Origin: Aphrophora alni
Taxonomy: Eukaryota > Arthropoda > Insecta > Hemiptera > Aphrophoridae
NCBI GenBank assembly: GCA_963513935.1
Contig: OY740769.1
Span: 36,731,120-36,795,119, forward strand
DNA length: 64,000 bases
Reading direction: 5' to 3'
The notes under the pieces are model-generated. The model was not told where the DNA came from, did no database searches, and was given only the letters and a program-made list of their open reading frames with translations. Shown in pieces: positions 1 to 11,549 of this stretch. Both the position numbers and the translations under genes were made by a program. Numbering within the stretch: position 1 is the stretch's first letter; every line of letters begins with the position of its first letter.

Positions 1-419
1 AACAATTAATTATTATAAACCAAATTAAATTAAAACGCTTTACATTTGGCAATAACAACCTATCACTTCCCAAACGCCAAGATCACGTTGAGCCACCCAT
101 AAGGAAAATTTAAGACGATTAAAAAAAAAAAAGTCAGGTCATGAAAATCCAAAGTACAGGTGAAAGTTAATGCCGTCTAGTGGTTGTATTGATTAATATT
201 TCTAGTTATTACCGTTATACCCGAAATTTTTCTACGACTCTTCTAAAAGACAAATAATAACTTTACCATAATATAAAAATGTCTATAAAGATCTGTTTTA
301 AATGTATTTAGTGATTCAAATATACGCATAAATACGGAATGCATGACCTCAGGAAGTAGCACACCAACTGTCACCTATACCAATGACTACCAATGACATT
401 TATGTAGTCATTGCCTATA
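1..419. other. intergenic, no gene seen
   Basis: AT-rich sequence without a convincing reading frame. A short inverted pair (AATGACTAC at 382-390 and GTAGTCATT at 404-412) sits just outside the left end of the neighbouring MITE. Nothing else is supported. Confidence 0.5.
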
Positions 420-1007
420 CTTTGTCAAGTTCAGGTTGGCGGGTGGACCCGAGACTACATGAGGCCACCCCTATAATCCCTCGCCGCGTCCGTCTGAGCT
501 GTACGCTGCCGAGGCGATGAGTTACCTACTGGCTGTGTTTATACAAAGGTACACTTTCTTAACAGAATAATAATTTAACATGTTTATAAGTATATTTGAA
601 ATCTACTAAAAACGTTATGGAAAATTATACCAAACTCGACCTAGGTATTAGAACATTTAATACGAACTTTATTAAGAATTGTTTAAATTGTGACTGCGAA
701 TTTTTATTTAGACAATTTAGAAGGCCAGTTTTAAGCGGTAATGAATATTAAAAGCTTTACTTAATGACAGTTTGAGTAAAAGTAAATTGACCGTAGAATT
801 TGTTAATAATAGTAAATCTTTTACTGAGATAATTTGTTTAATACAAATTACAATAACAATCGGAGAAAAAGTTATATACACAATATACTATATACAATGG
901 AATATAATACTATACAATACAAATCCTACACAACAATAAAAATTATAGGGATTATAGGGGTGGCCTCAGGTAGTCCCGGTTCCACCTTCAACCTGAACTT
1001 GGCAGAG
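420..1007. mobile_element. TA-flanked MITE with long terminal inverted repeats (Tc1/mariner-type)
   Basis: The left end reads CTTTGTCAAGTTCAGGTTG and the reverse complement of the right end reads CTCTGCCAAGTTCAGGTTG. The inverted arms run on for about 60 bp (420-480 and 948-1007), both holding the GC-rich core GGCCACCCCTATAATCCC or its complement. Each end is directly bounded by TA (418-419 and 1008-1009), the target duplication used by Tc1/mariner elements. The interior of about 470 bp is AT-rich; the 69-codon frame at 834-1043 runs over the right arm and is not a gene. The superfamily is inferred from TA and the arm length only. Confidence 0.65.
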
Positions 1008-2370
1008 TATTGTACACTATATCCAACTGTGGTCATAGAATGATTCTACAACCCATACAAATTGATAACTTTTAACATCATACTCGGATATTTTGGAATG
1101 TTTAAAAGTTTTTAACTGTAACTTAAATTGATCAAAGTACTGAAGCAACAATGAATAGGTTTTTAACATATCGGGTGGCTAATGACTGTGACTTTCTATT
1201 CCCCCTCCCCTAAACTTATTCTATACGTTTTGTAATATCGATTAAGCAACAAATACATATCAATCCTGATTCTTTGTAGTACGTTTTACAATGTTTAAAA
1301 TTAACGACGCCATCTTAGATATTGGTCAATTTTATTAATGGTTTATTTAAATAGTTGTCTACAGTTATTCACTAGTAACTATCTGAAATTTGCCTTTTTA
1401 AATACCACTAATAACACTTTTAATGTCCTAAACTATTTTTAGCAAGTAATACTGTAGAGTACAATATAAATATTTGTACTTTAACATAATAACAATTCAT
1501 TGTAGCCTACTGATTCAGAATATCGAAGAAAATATTTTACAAATGACATCAGCAACAAACCATTTTGAAATAACTTGCTTTAAAATTCAATGTCACTTTT
1601 TAGAATTAAAAGTGTAATCAACTTTAATGACGTAAATATGACTTGACCCTTACATATATTAGGAATTGATGTGATTTTGATACACAAATTCAACAATATA
1701 TATGATTAACACAGAAGTCGCATGCAGTATCATGTATCACATATAGATTTAAAACATGCTCGGCAATAACTTTCTTTGAAAATACTAGTCATACGATTTG
1801 ATGTAAGTTCATGAAAAAACCCATTACATGGTAATTTAGCAGTATTCAAAAAACAAAATCACTAGTTTTAGATTTTTTTAAAATGAATAAGTAAAGATAA
1901 GAAACGGATGAGTTTGTGGAATTAATCTCAGCACTAAAAAACATTGATTAATCAATAATTTAATCGACCAACAATTTTTAAGAGCGTAAAACAGAGTAAG
2001 AGGAATTAAGTGAAAACTTAATGTGGACAATGTAAAATTGATAAAACAACTAAAATTCTGGGGAAAACTATGAGCGGAAATATTTCTAACCAGTATCTAA
2101 AATGTGTAATTTTACAACGGTGATTCGTAAATTATTCAATTTCAATTTTCATTTGTATACAAATTAAATTTGATCTTACATGAGGATAGAAATAATTATT
2201 CTGATAATAGTGTTTAGTTGGGACAATAAATTGTTCTTTATAAATGGTTGTATTAAATTTGATTTAAAACATGCTTTTTAATTCAAATAAGTTTTCAATA
2301 ACAGTTAAATTTAGTAAATAAGTGTGATCTATGTTATATTTTATTTATTAATAACCTGTTAATTAATTGA
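1008..2370. other. intergenic, no gene seen
   Basis: AT-rich DNA with many stops in all frames. No coding similarity, repeat pair or structured element was recognised here. Confidence 0.5.
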
Positions 2371-2455
2371 TAATCCGGTTGGTCTAGTGGCTAGTGATGC
2401 AGTCTTGTGTTTTAATGCATCTGGGAAATGAAAGTTGAAGTTTAAAACGGAAAGT
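2371..2455 (+). repeat. decayed tRNA-like sequence (SINE head or tRNA pseudogene)
   Basis: The stretch GGTTGGTCTAGTGGCTAGTG resembles the 5' half of a tRNA with its A box. About 45 bp later a degraded B-box-like AGTTGAAGTTT follows. The B box is too changed for a working tRNA gene. A tRNA-derived SINE is the likeliest origin; chance resemblance is possible. Confidence 0.35.
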
Positions 2456-2642
2456 GGAAATAGGATAATTAAACATTATATTGTTTTATTTTTATTTAAA
2501 TAAAAAAGCATTGATTAATATTTATAATATAACAATCTTATAATAATTATTTGAAAAATAAAAATTACTATCTAAATAATAAATAATAATTATATTATTT
2601 TAATTTGTAAATATATAGGTGTATGTTATATTCAATAATATA

Positions 2643-2644
<2 letters not shown>

Positions 2645-2690
<46 letters not shown>

Positions 2691-2696
2691 AATATA
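2645..2696. repeat. (TA)n microsatellite
   Basis: About 26 uninterrupted TA units. Confidence 0.95.
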
Positions 2697-2772
2697 TTGG
2701 TTACGTATTAAAACGTAACACAGGTGCAAAAGGTACGAAAGTTACTTTAAACCTATATATTACATATAAAAC

Positions 2773-3230
2773 AAAGTTTATTTGTTACAGTTATTTTGCC
2801 GTTAGGCATCTTCAGACAAATAAGAACAAAATTTAACAAAATCTTACTTCTATACTAACAAAAAGACTCAGGAGGGTAGGTAGTGTAAGGACAATGGCCT
2901 GTGAAAACATTCAGAGAGGAATTACCTAATAGGGTGTACAATAGATAATAGGTTTTAGTATAGGGGATTGGTTAAAAGTCACTTGTTCATTAGGATTAAA
3001 ATTATGGTTCATTAAGTAAAAAAAATTCTTTACACCAGATTTCTAATCTGAATAATCCTGATGAGGGGAAGCTAAATCTCTGCTAGTTAATAACTCTCAG
3101 TTTTTTCCAAGGTCATTTTCCTTACTGTAACCGCCCTATCCCTATTACCATATAAATAAGATTTTGTTAAATTTCGTTCTTAGTTGTCTGAAGATGCCAA
3201 ACAGCAAAACATCTGTCATAAATAGAGTTT
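2773..3230. mobile_element. foldback element, about 74-bp inverted arms with a CTGAAGATGCC hairpin
   Basis: The segments 2773-2846 and 3157-3230 are inverted copies at roughly 80-85% identity. In each arm, read outward from the centre, lies TGTCTGAAGATGCC, a short loop and then GGC or GC followed by AAAA: a small stem-loop inside the arm. No target duplication was identified. Related CTGAAGATG-hairpin motifs occur at 10565 and, more weakly, at 7318, so this seems to be one class of element in the window. Confidence 0.6.
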
Positions 3231-3654
3231 GTCTAATGCGAAATTTATTTTAAGTTATTTTTTCCTTATATTGAATTTCTAGCAAGTACCAACTGTCTTC
3301 ACACTTAAAACTACCAATATGTTAAACCTCTACAGGTATTTCAACTTGTATATACAATTTTATTTATATGTACAAACTTTCTTCCATCCCCAAAATCAAA
3401 TACTAATCAAGCTCAAAATCTATAAAGAAAAAGCAAGACAAACATTCACAGTTTCTTCAAAATTGGCTCTAGAAATGTTGATAAAATTTTAATAAAATGT
3501 GATATCTAATGGCTTAATACATAATATTTTGGTCTCATCTAAACAAAAATTCTGGTTCGAGAGTTATGTATTAACGTAAACACAAATAACTATCACTATA
3601 CTTAGATAATTGATATGGTTTAATCGGATATTTGTCATCGTTTGTGTAAACACA

Positions 3655-3815
3655 AACTGTTATACGACGTTTTGAGAGTATAAATCAACTCTCGTTATCA
3701 ATTTATAAACCTAGACAAAAAACCACCAACATAACCTAGTAACCAAGAGACATGTTGGAAACTAAAACTAATAACATAAGGAAGGAAGTCAGGAACACAA
3801 ACTAGAGACATAATT
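3655..3815. repeat. dispersed repeat, copy related to 6944-7180
   Basis: GAGAGTATAAATCAACTCTC followed by GTTATC matches 6958-6982 closely. Farther on, AAACCTAGAC and AAACTAAAACTA occur in the same order in both copies. The copies are diverged and indel-rich. An inverted copy of the opening motif is at 7440-7475. Confidence 0.5.
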
Positions 3816-3897
3816 TTTAAAACCGCTTTTGGGGGGTTTTCGGTGAAAAATTTCACATGACAACTTTCTCTATACATGAAGAAGTAAAATCCAAAAT

Positions 3898-4851
3898 TTA
3901 ATTCAAAAGTGACTTATGCAAAGTGTAATTAAACACATCATCAACCATCTCAGCCAATGTTATTGGATAATCGTGTATATTATCAACAGTAAATTCCTTA
4001 GGCATCTTATAAGGATAATTCCACAGCCATTTAACATGTCTTATCAACAAATGTATCGCATATTGCTTCCTCCAACCCGGCCAGAGCTGTTGAAAGATCT
4101 TTCTCTTAAGATCGTGAACACCGAAAAGAAGATCAACCCTATGTATCAGTTCTGGTCTAACTTTCAGGACGACATCAGTCGGACGCTCTCCTGCATTGTA
4201 ATACCACAAATCACCTATGTAATTATTTTTATAACTGTTCTGCCAAAGCTGAAGAAATCTCGCGTCCTTGTGAGCTATTAAAACTTGTGTTCCTAAATAT
4301 ATTTCTTCCCAACCTAAGACCATTTCAAATTTCCTGAAAACATCCAAAGAACGTACAAGGTACGCATCATTATCGAGAAATATTCCACCGTATTTCATAA
4401 GAATTCGTGTTCTTAAAATGTCACTAGCGTGATAAACTTGTTTAAATTTTTGTCCGTAAATAGCTTCAGGTAAATCCGTATATTCGAATTCAACAATCTC
4501 CAGAAACCCTTTGGTGTGGACAAGAACGTTCCAAAAATGTCCTGTAAATTCTTGATCAGTGTGGAAGAATATTTTTTCAGGTTTTTGACTTTTCAAAGCA
4601 GACAACACCACCACTGTGTCGATGAAATTAAACTCTTTCATGCTTTCCCCTACTCGTAAAAAGTGAACATAATTTGGCACGATGAATGTGTCTAATTGGA
4701 TGCCTGTTTCATTGTCAAAGCCTTCAAAATCATCTCCTGCTAAAGTCCAGAGGTCTTCGCTGCAATACAAGTATCTCTTAAGGGGCACAAGGTAGTTGAG
4801 CAGCAAGAGAATAACAACTCCAATAGATGTGATACGCCATGGCCTCTTCAT
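3898..4851 (-). CDS. DXD-motif glycosyltransferase (alpha-1,4-glycosyltransferase / Gb3 synthase-like)
   Basis: The uninterrupted 317-residue frame starts at an ATG and ends in TAA. Residues about 8-24 form one hydrophobic segment after a basic N-terminus (MKRPWR), the layout of a Golgi type II membrane enzyme with a lumenal catalytic part. Residues 141-162 hold HASDILRTRILMKYGG followed by IFLDND. The D160-N161-D162 triplet is the Mn/sugar-nucleotide-binding DXD of the 'glycosyltransferase sugar-binding region containing DXD' family, to which A4GALT and A4GNT belong. Two N-glycosylation sequons are present (NET at 47, NYT at 308). The length is near the family norm of about 320-350. The donor sugar and acceptor cannot be read from sequence. 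The coding region has no intron, but a splice acceptor lies 13 bp before the ATG. It looks intact and host-encoded. Confidence 0.88.
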   Translation of the reverse strand: MKRPWRITSIGVVILLLLNYLVPLKRYLYCSEDLWTLAGDDFEGFDNETGIQLDTFIVPNYVHFLRVGESMKEFNFIDTVVVLSALKSQKPEKIFFHTDQEFTGHFWNVLVHTKGFLEIVEFEYTDLPEAIYGQKFKQVYHASDILRTRILMKYGGIFLDNDAYLVRSLDVFRKFEMVLGWEEIYLGTQVLIAHKDARFLQLWQNSYKNNYIGDLWYYNAGERPTDVVLKVRPELIHRVDLLFGVHDLKRKIFQQLWPGWRKQYAIHLLIRHVKWLWNYPYKMPKEFTVDNIHDYPITLAEMVDDVFNYTLHKSLLN

Positions 4852-4866
4852 GATTTATTGCCAACT
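4852..4866 (-). other. probable 5'UTR splice acceptor of the glycosyltransferase gene
   Basis: On the minus strand TTTGGTTACAG is followed by 13 untranslated bases and then the ATG. The AG is at 4866-4865 and the exon would begin at 4864. A pyrimidine-containing tract and AG so close to the start codon suggest that a non-coding first exon lies upstream. One candidate is at 15792-16010. Confidence 0.45.
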
Positions 4867-5176
4867 GTAACCAAATTTTTACATTGTAATATATTTAATC
4901 TCCACAGTCCAAAATTATATAACAGACAGAAAGTGAAAAATGAAAATAATAAATCCTATATTAAATTAACATATTATACATCTTGGGTAAAAGTAAAATT
5001 AAACTTAATTACAGATGAAAAAATTTATATAAAAATATTAATTTAATTGGATTATTCCAAAAGTTTTCTTTATCGAGGAATAAATAGGCAAACAGGACAG
5101 TTGTAATTATTGTCTTGTACATATGCCAGCTCCATTACATTTGCATGGGTTACATTTTTTTTTAAACATTAAGATT

Positions 5177-5196
5177 ACACACACACACACACACAC
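5177..5196. repeat. (AC)n microsatellite
   Basis: About ten AC units. Confidence 0.9.
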
Positions 5197-6319
5197 GTAC
5201 AGTATATAGATCCCCAGTAACAATTATGATTTCACTCTATAAAACATTAAGAAAGACTAATTTAATAATTATACTATTAATATTAATGAATCTGTTGGTT
5301 TTATTTTATTTCTAGAGAGATGGATGAAATAATGTTTAATTGCTCCTAAATTGTAAATTAAAATTAAATATTCTAATTTCAATAATTAACAGTATTTGAA
5401 ATCCAATTAGTAGAATGGGAGAAATTGAACACTATTTCCATACAAATCAACAAAACAAAATATTCTTTATGTTAGGCAACATCCTTTCTTCCCACTTTTA
5501 ATTTTTAATTTATAAGACCGGCTTCAACACTTATATATGTAATCTTCAAATTTAAAACATTGGTTTATTGGCTTCGTTGTTAAAACGATAGTTTAAGAAC
5601 TCATATAAAATACAAACAACAACACAATACATTTGATATACTGCACCATCCATGGTCAACTGTCATAAGTTTTAATATTTACGATGAAAACAACAAGAAA
5701 AAAGGATTAAAATAGAAGAGTGTTGAAAAGGGTCACATAATATATTTATTTTTAAAAGGGGGTAAGGATTTACGGCCTTAAAGTAAAAGCCTCCATTACG
5801 TTAAGACACATTAACAGTAACTAAAAATAAATATTTATTATTTTCGTATTTCTTACTTTGGTTAACAATTATTTTTTAGGACAAGTTTATTATTTACCTC
5901 AGATTTATAAAATTTGTAACAGTTTTAACTACAGCTCATTAAAAAAATAATTAACCACTACCTCTCTATCGGTATTTTATAGATGGATTTGAGCAAAATT
6001 TGTTATTGCTAACATCATCGTTACAGCTAAATTTATAAAACAAGTTTGTTTGTTTTAGTGTTAAGTGTCGTCAAATTATTATATTATAATAAAACATTTT
6101 TTAAATCTGGAAATATGGCCAAAATGTGTCCACGTATAGAATTTGATTACAACTAATCCAATGATTCGGTTGGACGGTTGAAACACATTACACACTACAA
6201 ACAGACTTTTGTAATAACTTTTTTGACTCAGTGTTCCTAAAAATGATATTTCCAACAAAAAATAATAATAATAAGATTACTACCGGTATCTCATTCAAAT
6301 TAGTACTGTTAGTAAATTG

Positions 6320-6321
<2 letters not shown>

Positions 6322-6376
<55 letters not shown>
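6322..6376. repeat. (TA)n microsatellite
   Basis: About 27 TA units. Confidence 0.95.
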
Positions 6377-6381
<5 letters not shown>

Positions 6382-6943
6382 ATTGAATTTTTTTTTTACA
6401 ATGATTAAATTTATTAGAAGTGTTATGTTATATTTAGCAAGGTTTTTGAATATTCGCTTAGATAAAGGTTTGGTGTCAAACTAATTTGACAGTCCCTAAC
6501 CCATAAACGATTGGAAATTTATAAATTGATTTATTAAAAAAACATGATTTTATTTGAAAATTATAACTTACCCCTTTCTGTATTTTCCATTATGTTTAAG
6601 GGAAGTCAAGTCTCATGGCAAAAGGTGGTATGATGTACATCAACTCGTGTGTTTCCACTTTTATATTTTCGAATGTTATGTGATTACCTGTACTTGTAGG
6701 ACACCCTGTATAACAATTCAACAAGCATTCATTCAACAACCTGACTATAATTCATGGATTATTACAACTACTATACTATTTATTTATTTTGTGAACATAT
6801 TATTTTATTAAAATAATTGGAATCAAATTTCATAGAATAGAAATTACTGAGTTAAAAAAATTATTGTATAATGATGGATCCTTCATAATACTGTATTATG
6901 TATACAATTTATTCTAAAGTGTTCTATTTTGTATGATACAAAT

Positions 6944-7480
6944 AATATACGATTTTCCGAGAGTATAGATCAACTTTCGTTATCGAGTGATAAAAATTAA
7001 AAAGTTAAACTAAAAAATTAAAAAACTAAAGGTCGAAAACCTAGACCTGTGGAATAAACTAAAACTATTAACTTCAAATAAGGACCTTAGGACTAATAAA
7101 CCAGGTTTAAACTTTCAAAATAACTAAATTATTACATAAGTGATCAGTAAACCACTGGTCAGCAAAACTAGAGACCAACACAAAAGGATATTTCCTATAT
7201 GATCTCTCTTGACCAATTCTTGTTCTTTTCCGACCCTGACGCTAGTAAAATATTCGAAGGCTTGGAGTCTTTGTTGCATACTCTTTTAATTTTCTTTTTT
7301 ATTCTATACGGCGATGATGACCTAGAAGTATTTTGCTTCTAAACATGAAAGGAATAAATGTAAACAAATAAATTACTACAAAATATATGCAGGTCAAAAA
7401 ATGGTTTTGTTCTTATAAGATTTTTTTTTTTTTTTTGCTTGATAACGAGAGTTGATCTATACTTTCAAAACAATAGTGAA
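6944..7480. mobile_element. foldback repeat with inverted ends
   Basis: GAGAGTATAGATCAACTTTC with GTTATCGAG at 6958-6986 is repeated in inverted form at 7440-7475. The left half also resembles 3655-3815. Near the centre GATGATGACC is followed by the hairpin TAGAAG / CTTCTA (7323-7341) and then ACATGAAAGG. No target duplication or coding content was found. Confidence 0.45.
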
Positions 7481-9189
7481 TTAATTTTATACACGAATTA
7501 TAATAAACATCCGTTTTTATGGAAAGTACCTAGAAGTTTCAAATAACAATGCATATCGTATCAGACTATTAAAAAGCTTAAATATTTCTAATTAGCAAAT
7601 TTCGTCAAAATCCGTTCCATCGCTTAGGCACCAGAGTTGTTCACAGAGAGATAGAAGGTTTGTACTATTTGTACAGTAGCTCATTATAATCTTTTCTAGT
7701 CTTATTAACCATCCCAAAGTTCTTTTTATCAGTACCTTTTGTTCAGTAGTGGACAAACTCCTTTGATATGTCTACTGAATCAAACCCAAAAACACCATTC
7801 CTTGATTTCCTAACAAAACTAAATAATTTTATTAATTACAATTATATCCACACAATTATAACTAAACATTAAACGTCCTACACTTTGTACACTGCAAGTT
7901 TGTAGTAAAATGTATTTTATACTAAAAGTAAGTTTATTTTAAATAGGTGTTCTTGCTTGGACCTAAAAACCAGTCAAGGACACATGAATTCCATGTTGAA
8001 CAGAGTTGAAACTCTATAGCCATTGAGAACGCTTATTTTGAGATTTTTTATTTATTTTCAAAACTTTAATCTTTTTGAGTTTTTTGGTTCAATAATATTT
8101 AAAATGTTGTAAACCACAAATTATTTTCGTTATATAAAAAGTACCCAAAACGCAAACTATGGCTTAGAAATAAATTTTTCGTATCAATATTATTGAAGCC
8201 AAGTTTAATGGATGTATATTGTCGAAAGAAAGTGAACTCTCGACGGGAACTCGACAATGGTAGCAGGTATTACGTTATATTTCGTTTTTTAATTTAAACT
8301 GTAAGATTATTATAATTAGTAACACCTATGGTAAAACTTTTATTAATTAAGTTTTCACGTTTTGTTGAACTAAACACCAAAAATATATTATCCTGAGAAT
8401 TTAGAAAATGTGAGTTGTAGTGGTTTCAAAAAGAGAACAAAACTCCTCAACCATGATAAATTGGGAATAAATGGTCAAAATGAAGGCTGAGGAAAGAAAA
8501 AAGTGGGAACTAGTTCACAATATAAACTAGGTGATTGAGGACTACGAAAATGTGAATATATACTGTTGTGATTAAAGAACAGATAAATTGGTGTTTACCC
8601 TAAATTTAAAGATTTACTAAGTGTACCAATTATTCTAGCAAGTAGAATATATTAAACTTTGTCAGTTGAGTAAGCTCTCCCTCGAGGACCAATTATGGAT
8701 CAAAACAACCAATAAACCCTGGTTACAGTATAGGCCTATACTACGTTTTCTAGAAAATAAATAAAGATTGTTGGTTTCCCAATATTTAAGAGATAGTATT
8801 GTAATGCATACTTCTTTTTTTATCATCAATAAAACTTAAACTTTTGATAAAAAACAGATACCGTATTTGTAGAAATATGGTATGTATGTTTTAAGGTTGA
8901 AGAAGTTAAAACTTGTTTGAACTGAAATAAGTGTAATTAATTCAGGGATGATTATGATGTAGGAAATGAGGGGTGCTCACCTCAAAGGTTGAACAGAGAA
9001 CGAATATATGACTTAACAAAATATTACAATTCATAATACAGAATTAATTTCTATAAAGTCACAGACATTGATTGTGACTGGTGGGATATAAACAATGGAA
9101 GGACATAACTATTCTTTAAAGTTCTGCCTGACTGTAAATGGGGTGTCTGCTAAGATATTATAAATAGGGTTAAAAGCATGGTTTTATGT
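7481..9189. other. intergenic, no gene seen
   Basis: No reading frame or repeat was recognised, apart from possible upstream remains of the retrotransposon that follows (about 9060-9190). Confidence 0.45.
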
Positions 9190-10230
9190 CATGCCTTCAC
9201 CCAGTAACAAATCTCGTTGTAATTACATCTGATATTTCCCACTCCTTAGATAAAAATATTCATACAGATACAGTTTATCTCACAAGTTGATCACGAGCTC
9301 CTACTGCGAAATTGGTTACTTTTGGGTTTACTAAAAATTTAGTTCTATTTCATTGTCTGCTTACCTTCTAAGCAACGGTCAAAATTACCTGCTAAATTTA
9401 ATACTTTTACATCCTATAAGGTCTCCCACAGAGAATCAATCTAGGTCCACAAAATGACTTACCACAGGTAATTAATCTTTAAAATTTTCTTTCATACGCT
9501 AACATTGAATTTTATAGAACGATAGGTGATATGGGGAGACTTGAATGAAATATACAAATGGTGTATTGAGAACAAGCTGGACTTAAATGTTAAAAAATGT
9601 AAATTTATGGTACTAACCAGACGATCATATCTAGAGTTATTTAATCATACAAAAAATAATGGTAAGAAGTAAGAAAGAGTAGAAAGCATTTGAGATCTTA
9701 GTGTTCACATTGATTCTAGATTAACATGGAAAGATTGTACATCACCAACTCTGATAACAAATCACTGGGATTTATTATTAGAAAATCATAATTTTTCAAA
9801 GATTTTGATATGTTAGGACATTATATTTTGCCTTAGTACGTTAAAAAATAGAACATTAATATATGAAATAATAATTTGGTACTCATATCAAAAAGTGTAT
9901 ACCAAGTGTGTGATTGAAATTATTCACACACAACATATATTCTACACTTCTACTATAAACAATTTAAAACTTCTTGTCCCCTTGGTTTTTCTACACATTT
10001 GCTACAATCCATTTTAATACAATGGTATGAGTTATTTTCATTGGTATTTTTATTCAAAATTTTAAACAGTTTAGTCGACATTCCAAATAAATATATACTT
10101 TTGTGTACCGTTACATAGACAAAGAGACGCTTTTCATTATTCTTTATTCAAAGAGCAGTAACAGTTCATTATTCCAACTCCTACTTAAATTAAACTTTGC
10201 ACTTAAACAATAAATTAGACAGGACAATTG
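9190..10230 (+). mobile_element. decayed non-LTR retrotransposon, reverse transcriptase remnant
   Basis: Fragments of a jockey/CR1-type reverse transcriptase are readable in order in shifting frames. LDKNIHTDTVYL and DHELLLRNW come from the region before the active site. GLPQRINLGP near 9422-9451 corresponds to the family's GVPQGS-LGP block. Then FYRTIGDM, EIYKWCIENKLDLNVKKCKF (9560-9620), HIDSRLTWKD (9707-9736) and IIWYSYQKVY follow. The YADD active-site segment is missing or destroyed. Several stops, frameshifts and deletions show that it is dead. The clade is not certain. Confidence 0.78.
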
Positions 10231-10251
10231 ATCCATTTTGTAATGATCCCC

Positions 10252-10254
10252 TTA

Positions 10255-10308
<54 letters not shown>
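10252..10308. repeat. (TA)n microsatellite
   Basis: A long TA run directly after the retrotransposon remnant. Confidence 0.95.
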
Positions 10309-10311
<3 letters not shown>

Positions 10312-10481
10312 GTTACAGAGCGCATTAAATAATGATAATTAATAAGAATGACAGACTGGTACTTTTTGTATTTGTTTGTATCTTAATTTATGTCAACAAG
10401 ATTTATGAAGGAGGAAACCCTGTAAACCTTACTGGGAATAAATAAATATATATAAATATAAACATACTTGTACTTTAGATT

Positions 10482-10646
10482 AAAATCAAACACACAATAC
10501 CACAATTCAACAAAACAAGATTTATTTCCTTAAGTACTTTTCATTAACACAGTTACTCAATCTCTGAAGATGGTAACTATATTACTGAAATGTACATAAG
10601 GAAATAATCTTGTTTTGTTGAATTGTGGTATTGGGTGTTTGATTTT
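10482..10646. mobile_element. short foldback element with near-perfect 55-bp arms
   Basis: The arms 10482-10537 and 10591-10646 are inverted copies with only a few differences; each contains CCACAATTCAACAAAACAAG or its complement. The 53-base spacer holds CTGAAGA, then the stem GGTAA / TTACT and GAAA. This resembles the CTGAAGATG-hairpin motif of the 2773-3230 element. No protein is encoded. Confidence 0.7.
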
Positions 10647-11450
10647 CATTAATAAGTTCGCCACGGTGTGCTCAAAAGTGTACTAAATATGTATGTGTGT
10701 ATTTATACTACAATAGGTAGGATCAAGAACCATATCATAGCTTAGGGTGTTGACACTTCCATGAATTTGATTGCAATATACAAGAAATTCCTAAGAGATG
10801 TCTATAAAAAAGGGTAGAAGCAAAAATCTACAAAAGAAATCATGTATTATCATGTAGTGAGTTTGGTGGTTAGAGCTTATTTATACAAATAAAATTATTG
10901 AAAACATATTTAAAGCGCTAGTAAATTATTTTAATTTCTATATTAAGTAACTATACCTGAGGCACAGCAAAATTGCAGCATATTTGTATACACATCAATG
11001 GGTAGACTAACACACCTATGGTGATACTGATACCTAAAACTTTATCCAGTACACTCAGTGTCATATCTATCTGTAGATAAACCTTATCAGTACAGGCAGT
11101 TAAACAAACATTATGAATTGATGTTCAAAATTCACAAAAGTCAAAAGTCACATTGATGATTCAAATTCATTTTATAGGTCAAATATGAAATGTGTTTTTT
11201 TTTTAAGTATTATGGAAAAAATTTAAACTTAGTGTAAACTTGAATGAAATCATTGATTATTAGGTTAGAGATTAATTACCCGAGCCAGAGGGATCATTTA
11301 GTATTTAGTCTATAGAATATATCTGTGTGCTTGTTACGTAGTTACGGCCAAACACGTATAACCTAAAGTTATGCAATTTAGGTATAAGATTCTTTGCAAC
11401 TAAGCTGAACGAGTACCGTACTTGGTTTTTAAATTTTACTTTCAGTTTTA
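10647..11450. other. intergenic, no gene seen
   Basis: AT-rich DNA; no feature recognised. Confidence 0.5.
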
Positions 11451-11549
11451 AAATGGTGACATCAAGACAGATACTTCACTAGGATGGGTGCTGGTGAACG
11501 AGACTCCGACAGACATTATGTAAGCTGCTTTTGACAATGCTGTAGTTGG
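11451..11549 (+). repeat. 98-bp dispersed repeat, copy 1
   Basis: It runs from AAATGGTGAC to CTGTAGTTGG. It matches 19136-19235 with one substitution and one 2-base indel, much closer than any other repeat pair here. Both copies end abruptly on unrelated flanks. Neither frame is recognisable as a protein. Confidence 0.85.

Larger units (their letters stand above)
4867..6943. other. intergenic, microsatellites only
   Basis: It contains an (AC)n run at 5177-5196 and a (TA)n run at 6322-6376. No open frame looks like a protein; the 85-codon frame at 6554-6811 has no recognisable content. Confidence 0.5.

Noticed and set aside
3916..4281. 121-codon plus-strand frame
   Set aside because: Lies antisense within the glycosyltransferase gene, whose conserved frame explains its openness.
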